A stretch of 64,000 nt of DNA from Breviolum minutum Mf 1.05b.01 (taxonomy: Eukaryota > Sar > Dinophyceae > Suessiales > Symbiodiniaceae): the NCBI GenBank assembly GCA_000507305.1, contig DF241130.1:1-64000 (forward strand). Direction: 5' to 3'. The notes under the pieces are model-generated. The model saw only the letters and a list, made by a program, of their open reading frames with translations, was not told the DNA's origin and ran no database searches. Below are positions 32,622-43,880 of this stretch, in pieces. The position numbers and the translations under genes were made by a program. The stretch's first letter is position 1. Each line of letters starts with the position of its first letter.

Positions 32622-35600
32622 CCCTTCCTCTTTGATAAGTGTTTTGTGATTAGTGCAATTTAGGCATCGGCAAAGGATGTCATGTGCGACGTGCGGCACA
32701 CCCAAAAGTTGCTTGAGCGACATGGTCTCATGGGCTTAGCAAAAGAACTTTTTTATATTGTAAGGATGTTGGCAATATACCCACTAAGCGACTAAGCATA
32801 TTAAAGCTTATGTATTGTATGCTAATTTTTTGTGGGATCTTTTGGGGCATCACCAGGTATTTATGATGACAAGATTGCCGACATGGCAAAGCGGTCCACC
32901 AATGATACCTATGGGAGGAATGCATCCCGGAATTTGTTTTCCTTCATCCACCAGAAGAACAAGACCCTAGAAGTACATATTTCTTCAGTGACCGTTCCAG
33001 TTCGTGGAGCCAGCCGGCATAAACACAAAGAACAAATGAGACCTTGGCCTGTCCTTTATTTTTCGGACTGGGTGAAAACAACTTTTGCTGATCCCTACAA
33101 TGGTTACTTTCTTTTGGGAGGATACAAGATTCATCAAGAACAACATGTCACGAACATGCTGAAGAACTTTTGGGAACGATACCAATTTGTGGATACTATT
33201 TCCACAGCATTCCCTTCAAAAACTGTGCCTTATTTCCTGCACGGTGACGAAGGGCGTGGACAGTGTAAGCGTCCAGTTATGATCTTGAGTGCCCAGCCGG
33301 TTCTGGGATGGGCTGGAGAAAATCGTGTGACATCCAAAAAGTATCTTAGCTATAGATTTGTATGATATTTTTTGTTTGTGTCATGAAAAAATGTTGCTTT
33401 TATGCATTCCAGTCCCCTCAAATATCATGCACATATGGTGATCGATATTGTGGCGTTTGTTTCAGCCATCTTTTGTGTTTCAAAATTTATAAGGCATACA
33501 TTTACAACCCGCATGCTCCTGACGGTGATCCCATCCGAAAATTATGCTGCCAAAGGGGCCACACTGCAATCTCTTATTGCTGCCCTCGTTGAAGATATGA
33601 ACCATCTTAGTGAACATGGTCTCGAGGTAGGGGTGAGTTGCTTGAGATATAAGTTTTGGTCCTGGTTCATGTTCAATTATAATGCTTAGTTTGGTTCACT
33701 AGTTGCCCTTGGAGGTCTTAGTCGGTGGAGTTCCAACACGCATATACTGTCAATGCGTTGGCACGAAGGGAGACTGGCCATTTTTGAGGTCTGCATTCAA
33801 ACTCCAAGTAGGGTATTCATCGCGAAGGAAGTGCCACCTTTGTCCCAGTGAAGTTTCCTAGCACAAAAGCAAATGGTTTGTTGTTACCTGCCCCCAAAAA
33901 ACTAGGATGTTTTCTTACATCTTCAGGAACAGCTTTCCGAATGTGATCCACTTCTACTATAGGTGATCCATTTGATCCGTAGGAAAGATTTAACATTTCA
34001 TGGGTCCCTCTCCACAGCATTGACTAAGGACTGGTGTGATCTCAGTTGCAATGGATCGATCAGGTCTTGGGAATGCAACAGTGAAGCTCCAAACCCATTT
34101 CATGGTGGCCAAAGGGCTTCCATTCGGGACATCCAACCAAACGGAGATTCCCCAACAATGATTAAAATTGACTTGGCTCATACCTATGCTATTGCTGGTT
34201 TTGGGAAAGATGATTTGGCAAGCACATTGGTTTTTGTGGCATGTAGGATTGGCCACTGGGGTGCGGCACCTTATCCTGAACAATTGGCCCGAGCCTATGC
34301 TTCTTTTGACCATTGGTGCAGCACCAACAAGAAGTATACTACCATCAGGTCCTTTGATTATACCGAACTCAAGATTACATCGTTTCTTGGCCCCTACAAA
34401 TTGTACTTCTAATTTTTTGGGGGTCAGGAGATAGCTGAGATAACTAACATTCCAATCCCAAACCCCTTTTCAAGGTCGCCTTACCAGTCTAAGCTGCCCG
34501 GACTCAGGTTGAAATGCTTCCCCAGGGGCTTAGGCAAGGGGTCCGATTCGGCCTTGGTTGGTGCTTGGCTGGAGACTATTCTGGCAACTGTTGATCAGGA
34601 GAAACTGCCTGTATCTTGGGGTGAACTTGTTTTTTTTGGGGTGAATCATTTTGAACCCAAATCGTAAAGACTTCTAAACTGCATAGTCTTTTTCAAGAGT
34701 GCATAGTCTTTTTCAAGAGGGGACGTTGTCTAGGCATCATGCCGTGACATCTATGAAGTGATCCGATGGGGAAATGCTTGCACCAATGCATTTTTCCGTT
34801 TGCTCTACTCTGGAAATTTGTGGCTTACTCGTTCACAAGCGGAGGAAGCAGTCATGAATGGGTGGGGCATGGCAGTGACTCATCTTCAAAATCTTCCCTA
34901 TAGAGTAAGTTAGTTGAGCAGTGTTCAAAACCCTGGTTCCACTAGTGGGCTAATATGATGGGTAGTAGCATCTCTTTAAAACAACCAACCAGGGTTTTGA
35001 TCACGGCTCAATTGTGGATACTTTTGGTACCCCTCTTCGCAGGCTGCTAAGGTCTTTGTAAGGCCCTCTTACGGTGTTTGGAGAACTATGGGACTATGGG
35101 CCCCGGTGTTAATAACCCCAACGAAACCCTTAGCGCTGGCAACCCCCAAGAAATTTTTAGGGATTTTTGGATTTGGGAGTCTCAGGATCTTTGGGTCTAA
35201 AATATATGTGCCTTTTTTCCTCACTTTGGTTTATGTTGGGCTCAGGAAGCCTATGGGGCGTGCAGTCAACTTGCGGCATCGAAAAAGTGGGCTCTGTGGT
35301 ACTTACGCCCCAAGGTCCACATGTTTCAGCATGTGGTGTTGCTAGGACGCATTGGGGAGGAAGACTTACTTCCCTCAAACCAATTGTTGGAACTTCAAAT
35401 GTTTTTCCCAAACCCCCAGCATCAGGCTTCATATGGAGTACCAGCTCAAGCAGGGCGCAACATGGATAATGAATCCAACCAGCCCTAAACTTAGCCTAGC
35501 TATTCAATCCAAAATCTTGGCCTCTTTTCCTGTTAGTGCCATATAAGGCACAATGTGCTGGGCCGATGAAGATTATATTGGCCGAGTAAGCCGGGTGAGC

Positions 35601-35702
35601 CGTCGGGTTCATGGGATTCAAATGGGGATACAAACCATTCGAAAATGTTTGATCCACTACAAGGATCAGTGGACAAAGGCGCTTGCTGAGGACCCCAGCT
35701 AG
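32228..35702 (+). CDS. gene C: TNP2/KDZ-like DDE transposase candidate
   Basis: Proposed exons: about 32228-32306, 32664-32759, about 32857-33340, 33494-33626, 33703-33852, 34029-34381, 34475-34610, 34734-34904, 35043-35057, 35246-35337, 35426-35481, 35548-35702, about 640 residues. From 33340 onward every junction is in phase; introns are GT-AG except 35482-35547 (GC-AG). Motifs in order: PYFLHGDEGRG (Asp at 33246-33248); TTRMLLTVIPSENY; LQSLIAALVEDMNHLSEHG; VGTKGDWPFLRSAFKL; RRKCHLC, a possible zinc ligand pair; IKIDLAHTYAIAGFGKDDLA (Asp at 34170-34172); GLGKGSDSALVGAWLE; LRPKVHMFQHVV; WADEDYIGRVSRVSRRVH (Glu at 35568-35570). The order Asp, long helix, CxxC, Asp-x-x-His, late His-rich helix, Glu resembles plant CACTA (TNP2/Transposase_21) and KDZ transposases. 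I also recognise the family as multicopy in dinoflagellates. Catalytic residues are proposed, not shown. The 5' exon and its donor are uncertain. Confidence 0.65.
32319..32622 (+). repeat. (TTG)n microsatellite with GGGATGTT minisatellite, in a gene C intron
   Basis: Long TTG/GTT arrays flank a block of about nine GGGATGTT units at 32461-32532. The open frames on both strands across it are artefacts of the repeat. Confidence 0.95.
34680..34719 (+). repeat. 20-bp perfect tandem duplication in a gene C intron
   Basis: TGCATAGTCTTTTTCAAGAG occurs twice in succession just before the acceptor of the 34734 exon. Confidence 0.9.
34921..35004. mobile_element. hairpin element within a gene C intron
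   Basis: GTGTTCAAAACCCTGGTTCC faces CCAACCAGGGTTTTGATCAC, with 3 mismatches in 20. It occupies most of the 138-nt intron 34905-35042. Confidence 0.7.
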
Positions 35703-35921
35703 CCAAGGATAGTTCTTGGCCAGGACGTTCGTGAGGAATGCGTGCTTGTGGCAAGGAAAATGGAAGGGGTGGGAAAAGGGATATGGTGCTGACCATCCAT
35801 TCACGGATCTTGATAGGTCAATTTTTCAAAACGAACATTCTTTTTCCAAACGAGCGTTCTTTCTGAAACCGATCAGTTTTGCTCACGTACAGTTTTTTTT
35901 GTACTTTCGAAGGCCTAGGTA

Positions 35922-35962
35922 TATATATAATAGAATATATATATATAATAGAATATATCATA
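35922..35962 (+). repeat. AT-rich tandem duplication
   Basis: TATATATATAATAGAATA is repeated in tandem. A related ATATATAATAGAATATATAT lies at 21176-21194, upstream of gene A. Confidence 0.75.
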
Positions 35963-36175
35963 TCATTTCAGTTTTCGCAAAAAAGAACATCGAAACTAAC
36001 TGAGTCTTCAGCCACCAAATCCATCCCAAGTGGCTTTGATCCACTGTTTGCCAGGTGTTGGGCACGAGTCCCCATGTGAGAGGTGGGGCATTGGTCCGGT
36101 TGATTCGTTGATTTTGTTGTTGGGGCGATGATGAATAGAGAGGAAGTTCCCTAAATATCTCCATGTTTTGGTATA

Positions 36176-36284
36176 TGGGTGTTTCCAAAAATAGGAGATA
36201 TCCCCAAAGTGGATGGTGAAAATCATGGAAAACCCTATTTTTTAATGGATGATTTGGGGGTACCCCAATTTTTGGAAACATCCA
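36176..36284. mobile_element. family D TIR element
   Basis: TGGGTGTTTCCAAAAATAGG faces CCAATTTTTGGAAACATCCA, with ATGGATGATTTGGGGG inside. Confidence 0.85.
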
Positions 36285-36359
36285 TGTTTTTCTATATGTC
36301 ACCTACCTATGAACCCAAAGATGTCAGCCTGAAGTTTATAGGTTGGTTTTATGCCGTTT

Positions 36360-36458
36360 ATGGATCCATGGGACTGGTACATGTTGCCTACATTTTAGTT
36401 GATTTTTTTAAATGGAAAATCTAGGTAAATATACCAGGCATGAATGCATCCTATGGGG
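36360..36458. mobile_element. family B palindromic element, eroded
   Basis: ATGGATCCATGGGACTGGTA, TGCCTACATTTTAG, then AATCTAGGTAAATATACCAG and GCATCCTATGGG. Confidence 0.6.
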
Positions 36459-37517
36459 TTGGCAAAAAATTGAAAAGAAGAATCCATCCAAAATTAAATG
36501 GGACCTTACCAACGATCCCCTAAGTAAGTTCCTAGAGCTGTTAGATACTCAGGTGGTTGGGGTCCGTTGAGGAACGGTCTTGTTGGAGATTTCTTGGAAG
36601 GAAGGAATCAAAACTTAACAACTCTTGGTGCTTGGGGCAGGCTTTGGCCAAGTTCTCATTTTTTTGTGGTGTTTGTTTTCTTTTTTTAACATCCCCAAGC
36701 TATGTGATGTTTAAGGGGAACGGGACGTATACAAAAAACCTGTTGGCAATTGGTTTCAAGCTAGTGTGATACTACAGAGTCAGAGTAGTTATCACATGCC
36801 ATTGACTTGTTTGCTTTGAAGGGTTGTAATATTCATTGTTTGGGGGTTGGTTTCATGTAATATAATGTTGCCTGTGAACCAGATAGCAACTATCAAAAAC
36901 ACCTACTGAACTTATGAAATGGCTCAACAAAACCCTGTGAAAAGAATGGCACAAAAGAATGCAACCAGATAAGCCAATTGTTCCTCATAATTGGCTTTCC
37001 AAATCCCGGTCCCCCGAAACCCAAACCATTAGTTCCGAACCTCTCATGTACCAACCCATTATGTTCCAACCAGTGTCTATACATGAAAGGATGGGTGTGA
37101 TTTGCTTTTATAACTTGTTTTACAAGCCTCTCAAGGTGCAAGGTGGGCCCAAAAAACCAACGATGGGTAGGGTAGGGTTATAACTCCTCACTTTTAAGGG
37201 GTTATACTATGGCTCGTCGACGTATGTACCACCCCGTAACTGTACTCCCCTGCCAGAAATAGCCGGCCTTAGGATCAGGGCTTATTAGCTATTGGTATTC
37301 CCTGAATTTGGCCTTATTTTTGTACCACCTCCAAATTCTGAGATTAAAGAAAGGATTAGGAAAAGATATGAAAGGAAAAGAATTAAGATAGAAAATGTTC
37401 ACCTTTATTTCTGGGGGGAGGTACGTCAAGGAAGGGGTACGTTGACGATCGCCATGACTATGACCCCAGTTATATGATGCCATGTATACGGGCCCCATAA
37501 CCTCAGTTACAACTGCT

Positions 37518-37770
37518 ACTTGGATGTCCCGTGACGGAAGTTAGGATCAAAGGCGATCGGATCAGTGGGTTTTTTTCACCTCAATATACGAAGCATTTAT
37601 AAGTAATTAGGTGAAATAACCCATTGATCCTAACTATCAGTTGGTAAGTTTTAGAAACTCCCATTTAAAAGCCATTTGAGCCATTTGGAAAGGGAACAAG
37701 CCTACTTAGAGGACGAAAACTAACCCATGGTTATTAACCACGTATCCGTCCGTCCTGGGAGCGCAGGTCG
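37518..37770. mobile_element. family C element, long form
   Basis: ACTTGGATGTCCCGTGACGG AAGTTAGGATCAAAGG is followed by the family interior and CCATTGATCCTAACTATCAG, then blocks (CCATTTAAAAGCCATTTGAG, GGTTATTAACCAC) also seen in the 53902 copy. Confidence 0.55.
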
Positions 37771-37867
37771 TGGATCCAGGCGTACTGCTGAGACAGATTT
37801 GTTGACGGAGGTTCATCCCGGGAGCTCCAAGGATTGGGGGCGGAACGGGCCGTTGTTCATACACTTA

Positions 37868-37972
37868 CTAGCTGTTGGTTTCAATTTTTTTTAATGTTCA
37901 CCCCTTCCTGGGGAAGATGAACCCATCTTGACGAGCATATTTCTCAGATGGGTTGGTGAAACCACCAACCAG
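37868..37972. mobile_element. family A TIR element, GACGAGCAT subfamily
   Basis: CTAGCTGTTGGTTTCAATT, core GTTCACCCC and GGGGAAGATGAACCCATC, GACGAGCATATTTCTCAG, end GAAACCACCAACCAG. Confidence 0.8.
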
Positions 37973-38690
37973 ACTTAGTAATGAGTAGGTTGTAAGTAGG
38001 TTGTAAATCCTGTACATTGGCGAAAAAAACCAACTTACTAACTACAAACTAGTTACTCACTTCCATGGACATCCTGACATCCTAGTAATCTACCAAATTT
38101 TGTTGACTGCTCATTGTTCAGCTCTTCTTGAAATGTGTTGTGAAACAATGCGATTCTTCGAGTCTTTAATTTTTGAATCTTGAGACTCAATCGTCATTAA
38201 CACTTTTCCATGAGAGGTGCCATATCTTAAATACTAACAAATGCACATCATTGCAATATAAACCCACATGATCCAACATGTGATGTCGCGTGTATATTGC
38301 GAATGTCTCAAACATAAGGGTCGCCCCATTTCATAATTTCATCCTCCATTTCAAAGTGCGTTAGTTGAACAAGTCTCCGGATGAATTTGATTAGGACCAT
38401 CACGCAGGACGTCACGAGCTAAAATGGAATTTGCACTAGGGAGATTTCTGAAGTTGCTCGAAGGTTTTCCAGGCCAGGATGGTGAATTGCGAGAATTTAA
38501 CCAAGTTGCACATAGCTGGAACCCCCTTGATGACCCTGATTCTGGTTGGAACAGACCTTATCAAAATTACTGTGAAGGGGCGAAAATAAGCACAACATAG
38601 GACATTGGTTTCCAAATAATGCATGTCAAGCATTTCTACACTTTCTATGGTCGACCCCCTACTGATGTTTTGTATTTTTGTTGTAGGCCT

Positions 38691-38779
38691 AGTCTTCCAA
38701 ATACCGGCTCCTAAGGTCTTTTGGGTAGGGTTTTTGGGGTCCAAATACCTCCTCGCAAGGTGTTTGGAAGCCTAGGGTA
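38691..38779. mobile_element. family O-like TIR element
   Basis: CTAGTCTTCCAAATACC faces GGTGTTTGGAAGCCTAGGG around GGGGTCCAAATACCTCC. Confidence 0.55.
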
Positions 38780-38856
38780 GTAAAATATGCTGGGTAAAAC
38801 GTCCCTGCAAAACACAATGAGTGTTTTTGGTTCCCTTAATAAGTGGTATATAAGTG

Positions 38857-38972
38857 CTGGGTGGTGGTTTCAAATATGTTTTATTTTCACCCCTATTTGG
38901 GGAAGATTTCCAATTTGACTAATATTTTTCAATTGGGTTGAAACCACCAACTAGTATATATATATATATATA
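38857..38972. mobile_element. family A TIR element followed by (TA)n
   Basis: GGGTGGTGGTTTCAAATATG, core TTTTCACCCCTATTTGGGGA, TTTGACTAATATTTTTCA, GAAACCACCAACTAG at 38954, then a (TA)n run. Confidence 0.85.
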
Positions 38973-39195
38973 ATCACCTACCACCTATTAAGGGAACCAA
39001 AAACAACCATTGAAAATCACAAGGAACCCATCCTTTCACTGTTTTCCCACCATGCCTGCCGATGCTTGACCAAAAAAAGGTCCCGGACACGGAGCAGTGT
39101 CGAAAGGAGAACCTTCCAAATGTCTCTTGGCGAACTTGGCAGAAATCTCTTGTGGGGGGAAAAGGACATTTTCCCATTACGGATTTCCATGGGAA

Positions 39196-39362
39196 AATGG
39201 CTTCACATTTACCTATATTAACGTGAATGGTTGATTGGGGGGTTCTCTTCAAATCAACCATTCATGTAGGTAAACAGCCATTTTTAAATGGATGTTTGGT
39301 GAAACAACCCTGATTCAACCATAAAAATCAACCATGTATGTAGGTAAATATATCATACATTA
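39196..39362. mobile_element. family B-related compound element
   Basis: Two facing copies of the TCAACCATTCATGTAGGTAA block flank a unit AAATGGATGTTTGGTGAAAC AACCCTGATT. The same unit with one family B arm is at about 16080-16171. Confidence 0.6.
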
Positions 39363-39609
39363 AGTCTGAGATTAAGTGTTTGGGATCCTTGCTGGGATTT
39401 TTTTGTTGTTAGATATATGTGAACGTTTCTTTTTGCATGTTTGAGGGGGATCAAACAAGCAGCAGATGCATGTTAATTTTGAGGATTTCCTCTTGATAGT
39501 GCATTGTTTGGTTTGGTATCATGTGATGTCCCCTGGTTTTTGAAGAGAACCCTCCCCCAATGCCACACACACTCTAGGAAATAAGGCCCTATTAAGAGAC
39601 AATGGTGGT

Positions 39610-39704
39610 TACCCTCCAGGGAACTAACATATCCCCAACAAAATGGCATTTTGAAAATGATTTTCCTTTTCCCCAGGTGGGATATGTTAATCCCCTGGAG
39701 GGTA
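39610..39704. mobile_element. family E TIR element
   Basis: TA-CCCTCCAGGGAACTAACA faces GATATGTTAATCCCCTGGAG GG-TA. It has diverged slightly from the perfect copy at 7296-7390. Confidence 0.9.
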
Positions 39705-39838
39705 ATATTCCCCTTAGCCTTAGATTCTTGGCCTGCAGTTGGGGGGTTATTGAAAAACAGCTGAGGTTGTGGGTTTTTTTTTGCACCAAAACTGGTGATC
39801 AAACTGGTGCTTTCCCCAAACAGTTCGTTGAACTGAAC

Positions 39839-39941
39839 TGGGTGTTTCCAAAAATAGGGGTACCCCAAATGGATGGTTTATAATGGAAAACCCTATCAAA
39901 ATGGATGATTTGGGGGTACCATTATTTTCGGAAACATCCAA
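39839..39941. mobile_element. family D TIR element
   Basis: TGGGTGTTTCCAAAAATAGG faces TTATTTTCGGAAACATCCA. Confidence 0.85.
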
Positions 39942-40043
39942 CTGAACATCTCCAAAACTGAAATTGATTAGAACATTCTAACATTTAATGTTTCTCATAC
40001 CCTTATCCAAATCATTCTTGGTGGTGATACCCAAAAAACTACT

Positions 40044-40421
<378 letters not shown>

Positions 40422-40825
40422 TTCCCTACCGGTTTTTAATAACGGTAGTAGTTTTTAGTAATAATTACCTTTTGGTGGGCCCAAAAGTCATGAGTTATAA
40501 GTGGAGTTTTTTTTTATGGGGCCCCTACAACTAGGGTGAAATTTCACCGCAGTTATCCAATTATTTTTGGCATATGTTCACTCGAATGTCTGAACCTGTG
40601 TGATTAGTCTTCCGAAGTAAAAGCCGATTCAATTTCGCTACAATATCACACTTCCACAGTGAGATCCAGCAAAGGTTCGGAACTTTCCAAAGGCAATTCA
40701 TACTTCAGATTGTCCATACCATTGTAGTTTTGTCATTTGCATGTTGGATATTCTGGTTTGTCCATTTTGTTTGCGCCTTATTGGTTAGGACGCAATGCCG
40801 CCTGTGCCTGCCGTGAAGGCAGCCA

Positions 40826-40981
40826 ACTTGGTGCCTGAATGTTGATCATGGATTGTTCTCCCTTTGGGATGATCAACCCGCCAAGATTGCCCAGTTGGAA
40901 CTGTGCGTGATCGTCATGACTATCGATGAGATTTTTGAGGAAGTTCCTGTAGAGGAAGCTGAACCTGAAAAGGAGGACTAA
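40826..40981 (+). CDS. possible C-terminal exon, acidic tail
   Basis: The frame is open from after a TGA near 40820 to TAA at 40979-40981 and encodes SLWDDQPAKIAQLELC followed by TIDEIFEEVPVEEAEPEKED. An acidic tail with this codon use looks coding, but no start, upstream exon or homologue is recognised. Confidence 0.25.
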   Translation, partial: TWCLNVDHGLFSLWDDQPAKIAQLELCVIVMTIDEIFEEVPVEEAEPEKED

Positions 40982-42398
40982 GCCGCCCGTTAAACGGCCG
41001 CCTGTGCCCATACGTTGGTCCATCCACTCCTTGGGCAGCTACGCTCAGATCCACCATTACAAACTCAACTCACGTCAGCGGCGCTGGTGGCGGCGGGGGC
41101 CCCGCCGTACCACCAAGCAGCTCATGCAGGCATGAGGATGGCCGGGGCACATACCATCTTGTTGGATAAGGCCAAGAATGGAAATTACGAGGTGTCACGA
41201 GGATGTGCTACTTCGTCCGCCACCACGGACGGGCAGCATGGCTTTTGCGCTACGTTGCCACCTACATGAAGGCTAGCAGCTCTTCATTTATAACTGGTAG
41301 GGGGCCTCATTGTAGGAATTTGACGAATTTCTCCCCCGTTTGTGTTTTTTCCAATAAAAGATAAACACAGTATTGGGTTGGTGAAGTTGACTTGAAGCTG
41401 AAAGTGCTCCGCCTGTGGATTTACTTTATTCTTTTGTGGAAATTTTCTTCAGGGATTTCACAACAACAAATTGTGCAGGATCGTGATTTGGCAGAAACTA
41501 GACATCACTAGGTGGTGACTTTCAAAGATTTCTAGTTATAGGCCCCGTGTCATGGCTGGGCATTTGGCTTGGAACCTTTTCCAATTTTCCATGACTTTGG
41601 GCTACATCACTAGGAATAGTCCAAAAGAAAGTGTTCCGTGTGAATTGTGGCAATTTTGCTTTGGAAAACTGTTCGAAGGTAGGGCCGCTAGCTGGTGCTT
41701 GGAAGGGAGCTAAGGAGCTGAGGGTATCTAAACTGGAGCTAAGGAGCTCCCCTCAAGTTTCTAAGCAAACCTTGGAGAGATTTTACCATTTAGGATACAT
41801 TTCTGGCGTGCGCTCTTTAAAACATCTAGACATGTGTGTATTATTTTCATGCCTGGTGGATGGGGCACTTCTCATCAAATCAATCTCTGTCAAGGCAGAC
41901 CTGCCTATATACACATCACAGGAATAAAAGATCCAAAGGTTTAAAACATCACTATATCACTTGTAGGTTGGAAACAAATGATGGTAATCTACCTGTTGTG
42001 TGTGATGTTTAAGAGGGTATATTTATTGCAGACCCCCTGTGATTAGTTCTCATTTACCCATCACTTCTAATCCAGTTGGGAAAAACCAGTTGTTGAACAT
42101 TCCAACGAAAGAAACATCTTGACACTGAAGGCTTCTTAAACAAAGGGGGGTGTTTCAGGGGGGTGGGGTTCTTGGGGACGGGAACCTGAAGGAATCATAA
42201 AAAAAACCCTATGGGAAAGAAAATTGATCGGGATCCACCCCCTTGTTGGACACCCCTCCTGAAAGAATCCCATAATTCCAATAATAGTAATTTCCTATCC
42301 CTTATTTTTACCGCACTTCAACCAGTTTCTTTCATATCTACACTAGACCAGGTAGAATGCATTTCGATGAGTTTTGGATTTTTTGTTTACCCTCAAAA

Positions 42399-42502
42399 CT
42401 GGGTGGTGGTTTCCAATATTTTTTATTTTTACCGCTACCTGGGGAGATGATCGAAGTTAATTCATATTTTCAAATGGGTTGAAACTTGAAACCACCAACT
42501 AA
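42399..42502. mobile_element. family A TIR element
   Basis: CTGGGTGGTGGTTTCCAAT, core TACCGCTACCTGGGGAGATG, end GAAACCACCAACTAAG. Confidence 0.8.
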
Positions 42503-42794
42503 GTAAAGATTTGTTTTATATCCATGTCCCTTGGCCTTTGGAATCCACTTGAGCAATGAAAATACCTGGTTGTTTCAAATGGTGCAACGAAAATCTCTAG
42601 CAATTTCGATTTCACCCCCCTCCAGTCTTGATAGTTAACCTGGGATGTTTGTAGAGTTGAACCCGCAAATCTTGGGATAATTTTTTTCCCCCACTTCGAG
42701 CTGGCGGAGATTTTTTTTTGGAAGCTGGGCAAAAAAATGCACAAATTTCTTCCAAACCTCCCCTTACCTGAAGAGGTCCACTCCCTGGGACGAA

Positions 42795-42864
42795 GGGTAC
42801 ATTCTACCTACAAATGTTACCATAAAATCAACCATTCATGTAGGTAAATATATCATACATTAAG
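42795..42864. mobile_element. family B palindromic element
   Basis: GGGTACATTCTACCTACAAA TGTTACCATAAAATCAACC, then TTCATGTAGGTAAATATATC ATACATTAAG. Confidence 0.7.
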
Positions 42865-42867
42865 ATT

Positions 42868-42972
42868 TAACAGCAAAAGCCCCTGAAAAACGTGGTTGGG
42901 TGCGACGATCTGGCTTCTTATTGGGTCCGGAAGGTAATTTTTCAGGGTTTTTGCTGTTAAACTTCAGGGAGG
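42868..42972. mobile_element. family F-like TIR element
   Basis: TTAACAGCAAAAGCCCCTGA AAAAC faces TTTTTCAGGGTTTTTGCTGT TAAAC. It starts 4 bp after a family B copy. Confidence 0.75.
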
Positions 42973-43295
42973 TATCAACCATTCAATATAAAGGTCCCAT
43001 GAATTGGATGGGCATGGAAGTTCCGTGGGGAAGTTGATTGGAAGTTGATTCATCAACCAAACCATGGAAGTCAATCACCATTAAAAAAAATGGTGGTTCC
43101 TTTGGAAGATGACAAACCCCTACTAAAATAATGGTGGTTCGGAAACCAACCCATAAAAAAATGGGTAGGTAATACACACCATACATTCAGTGTTGTTTCG
43201 CAGCTGTGAAAATGCTCGCCAGAAAATCCGATCTCCTCCATTGGTGGTGAGAGATTTCAGATTTAGGCGCGACTTTTGGCGGTGGTTTCATTCAG

Positions 43296-43428
43296 ACAAG
43301 GTGGGCCCCTATCAGTTATAAATGGGGTTATAACCCCTATAAATGGCCTTACAAATGGGTAACCGAAGTTATAACCCTACTTATAGGAGTTATAACCCCA
43401 TTTATAACTGGTAGGGGCCCACCTTGTA
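43296..43428. mobile_element. family I TIR element, best copy
   Basis: ACAAGGTGGGCCCCTATCAG TTATAAATGGGGTTATAACC faces GGTTATAACTCC...AACTGGTAGGGGCCCACCTT GTA (read across the axis). Both arms are long and well preserved. Confidence 0.85.
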
Positions 43429-43880
43429 GGGGGTTTGATGGTAGATGGTACCAAACATGTCAGGTACCTAGAATGGAGGTCCTCACCCAAAAAAAGCTGT
43501 ATGTAAGGCGATTGTAAGGCGTATGCAAGGGAAAACCCACCCCCTTAAATAGCCTTAGTAAGGTTTAGTACCTCCATTTTTGGTATCCTAGATTCTTGGC
43601 GAGAGATGGTACCAAACAAGTTGGTAGAATCTGAATGAAACTTTGAAACACATTAATGAACAAATTGGAAGATTGAAACCACTTGATAGATGTGTATACT
43701 GTATACAAGTCGATTTTTGTAAATATATATTACATATATTACATATATGGTAAATAAAAGAATGGCAAAATCTGTCAGGAAACACCATTTTTTTACTTCA
43801 GATTGTTTTGTGGGTGTGTTTTGGAATGCTTCAAAAAAGGCCGGGTAGGTTCATCTCCTTGGTTGTTTTATTTGCTGCCC

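Noticed and set aside
32231-32723. Long frames with poly-Cys, poly-Leu, poly-Val, poly-Asn and poly-Thr
   Set aside because: They are translations of the TTG microsatellite inside a proposed intron of gene C.
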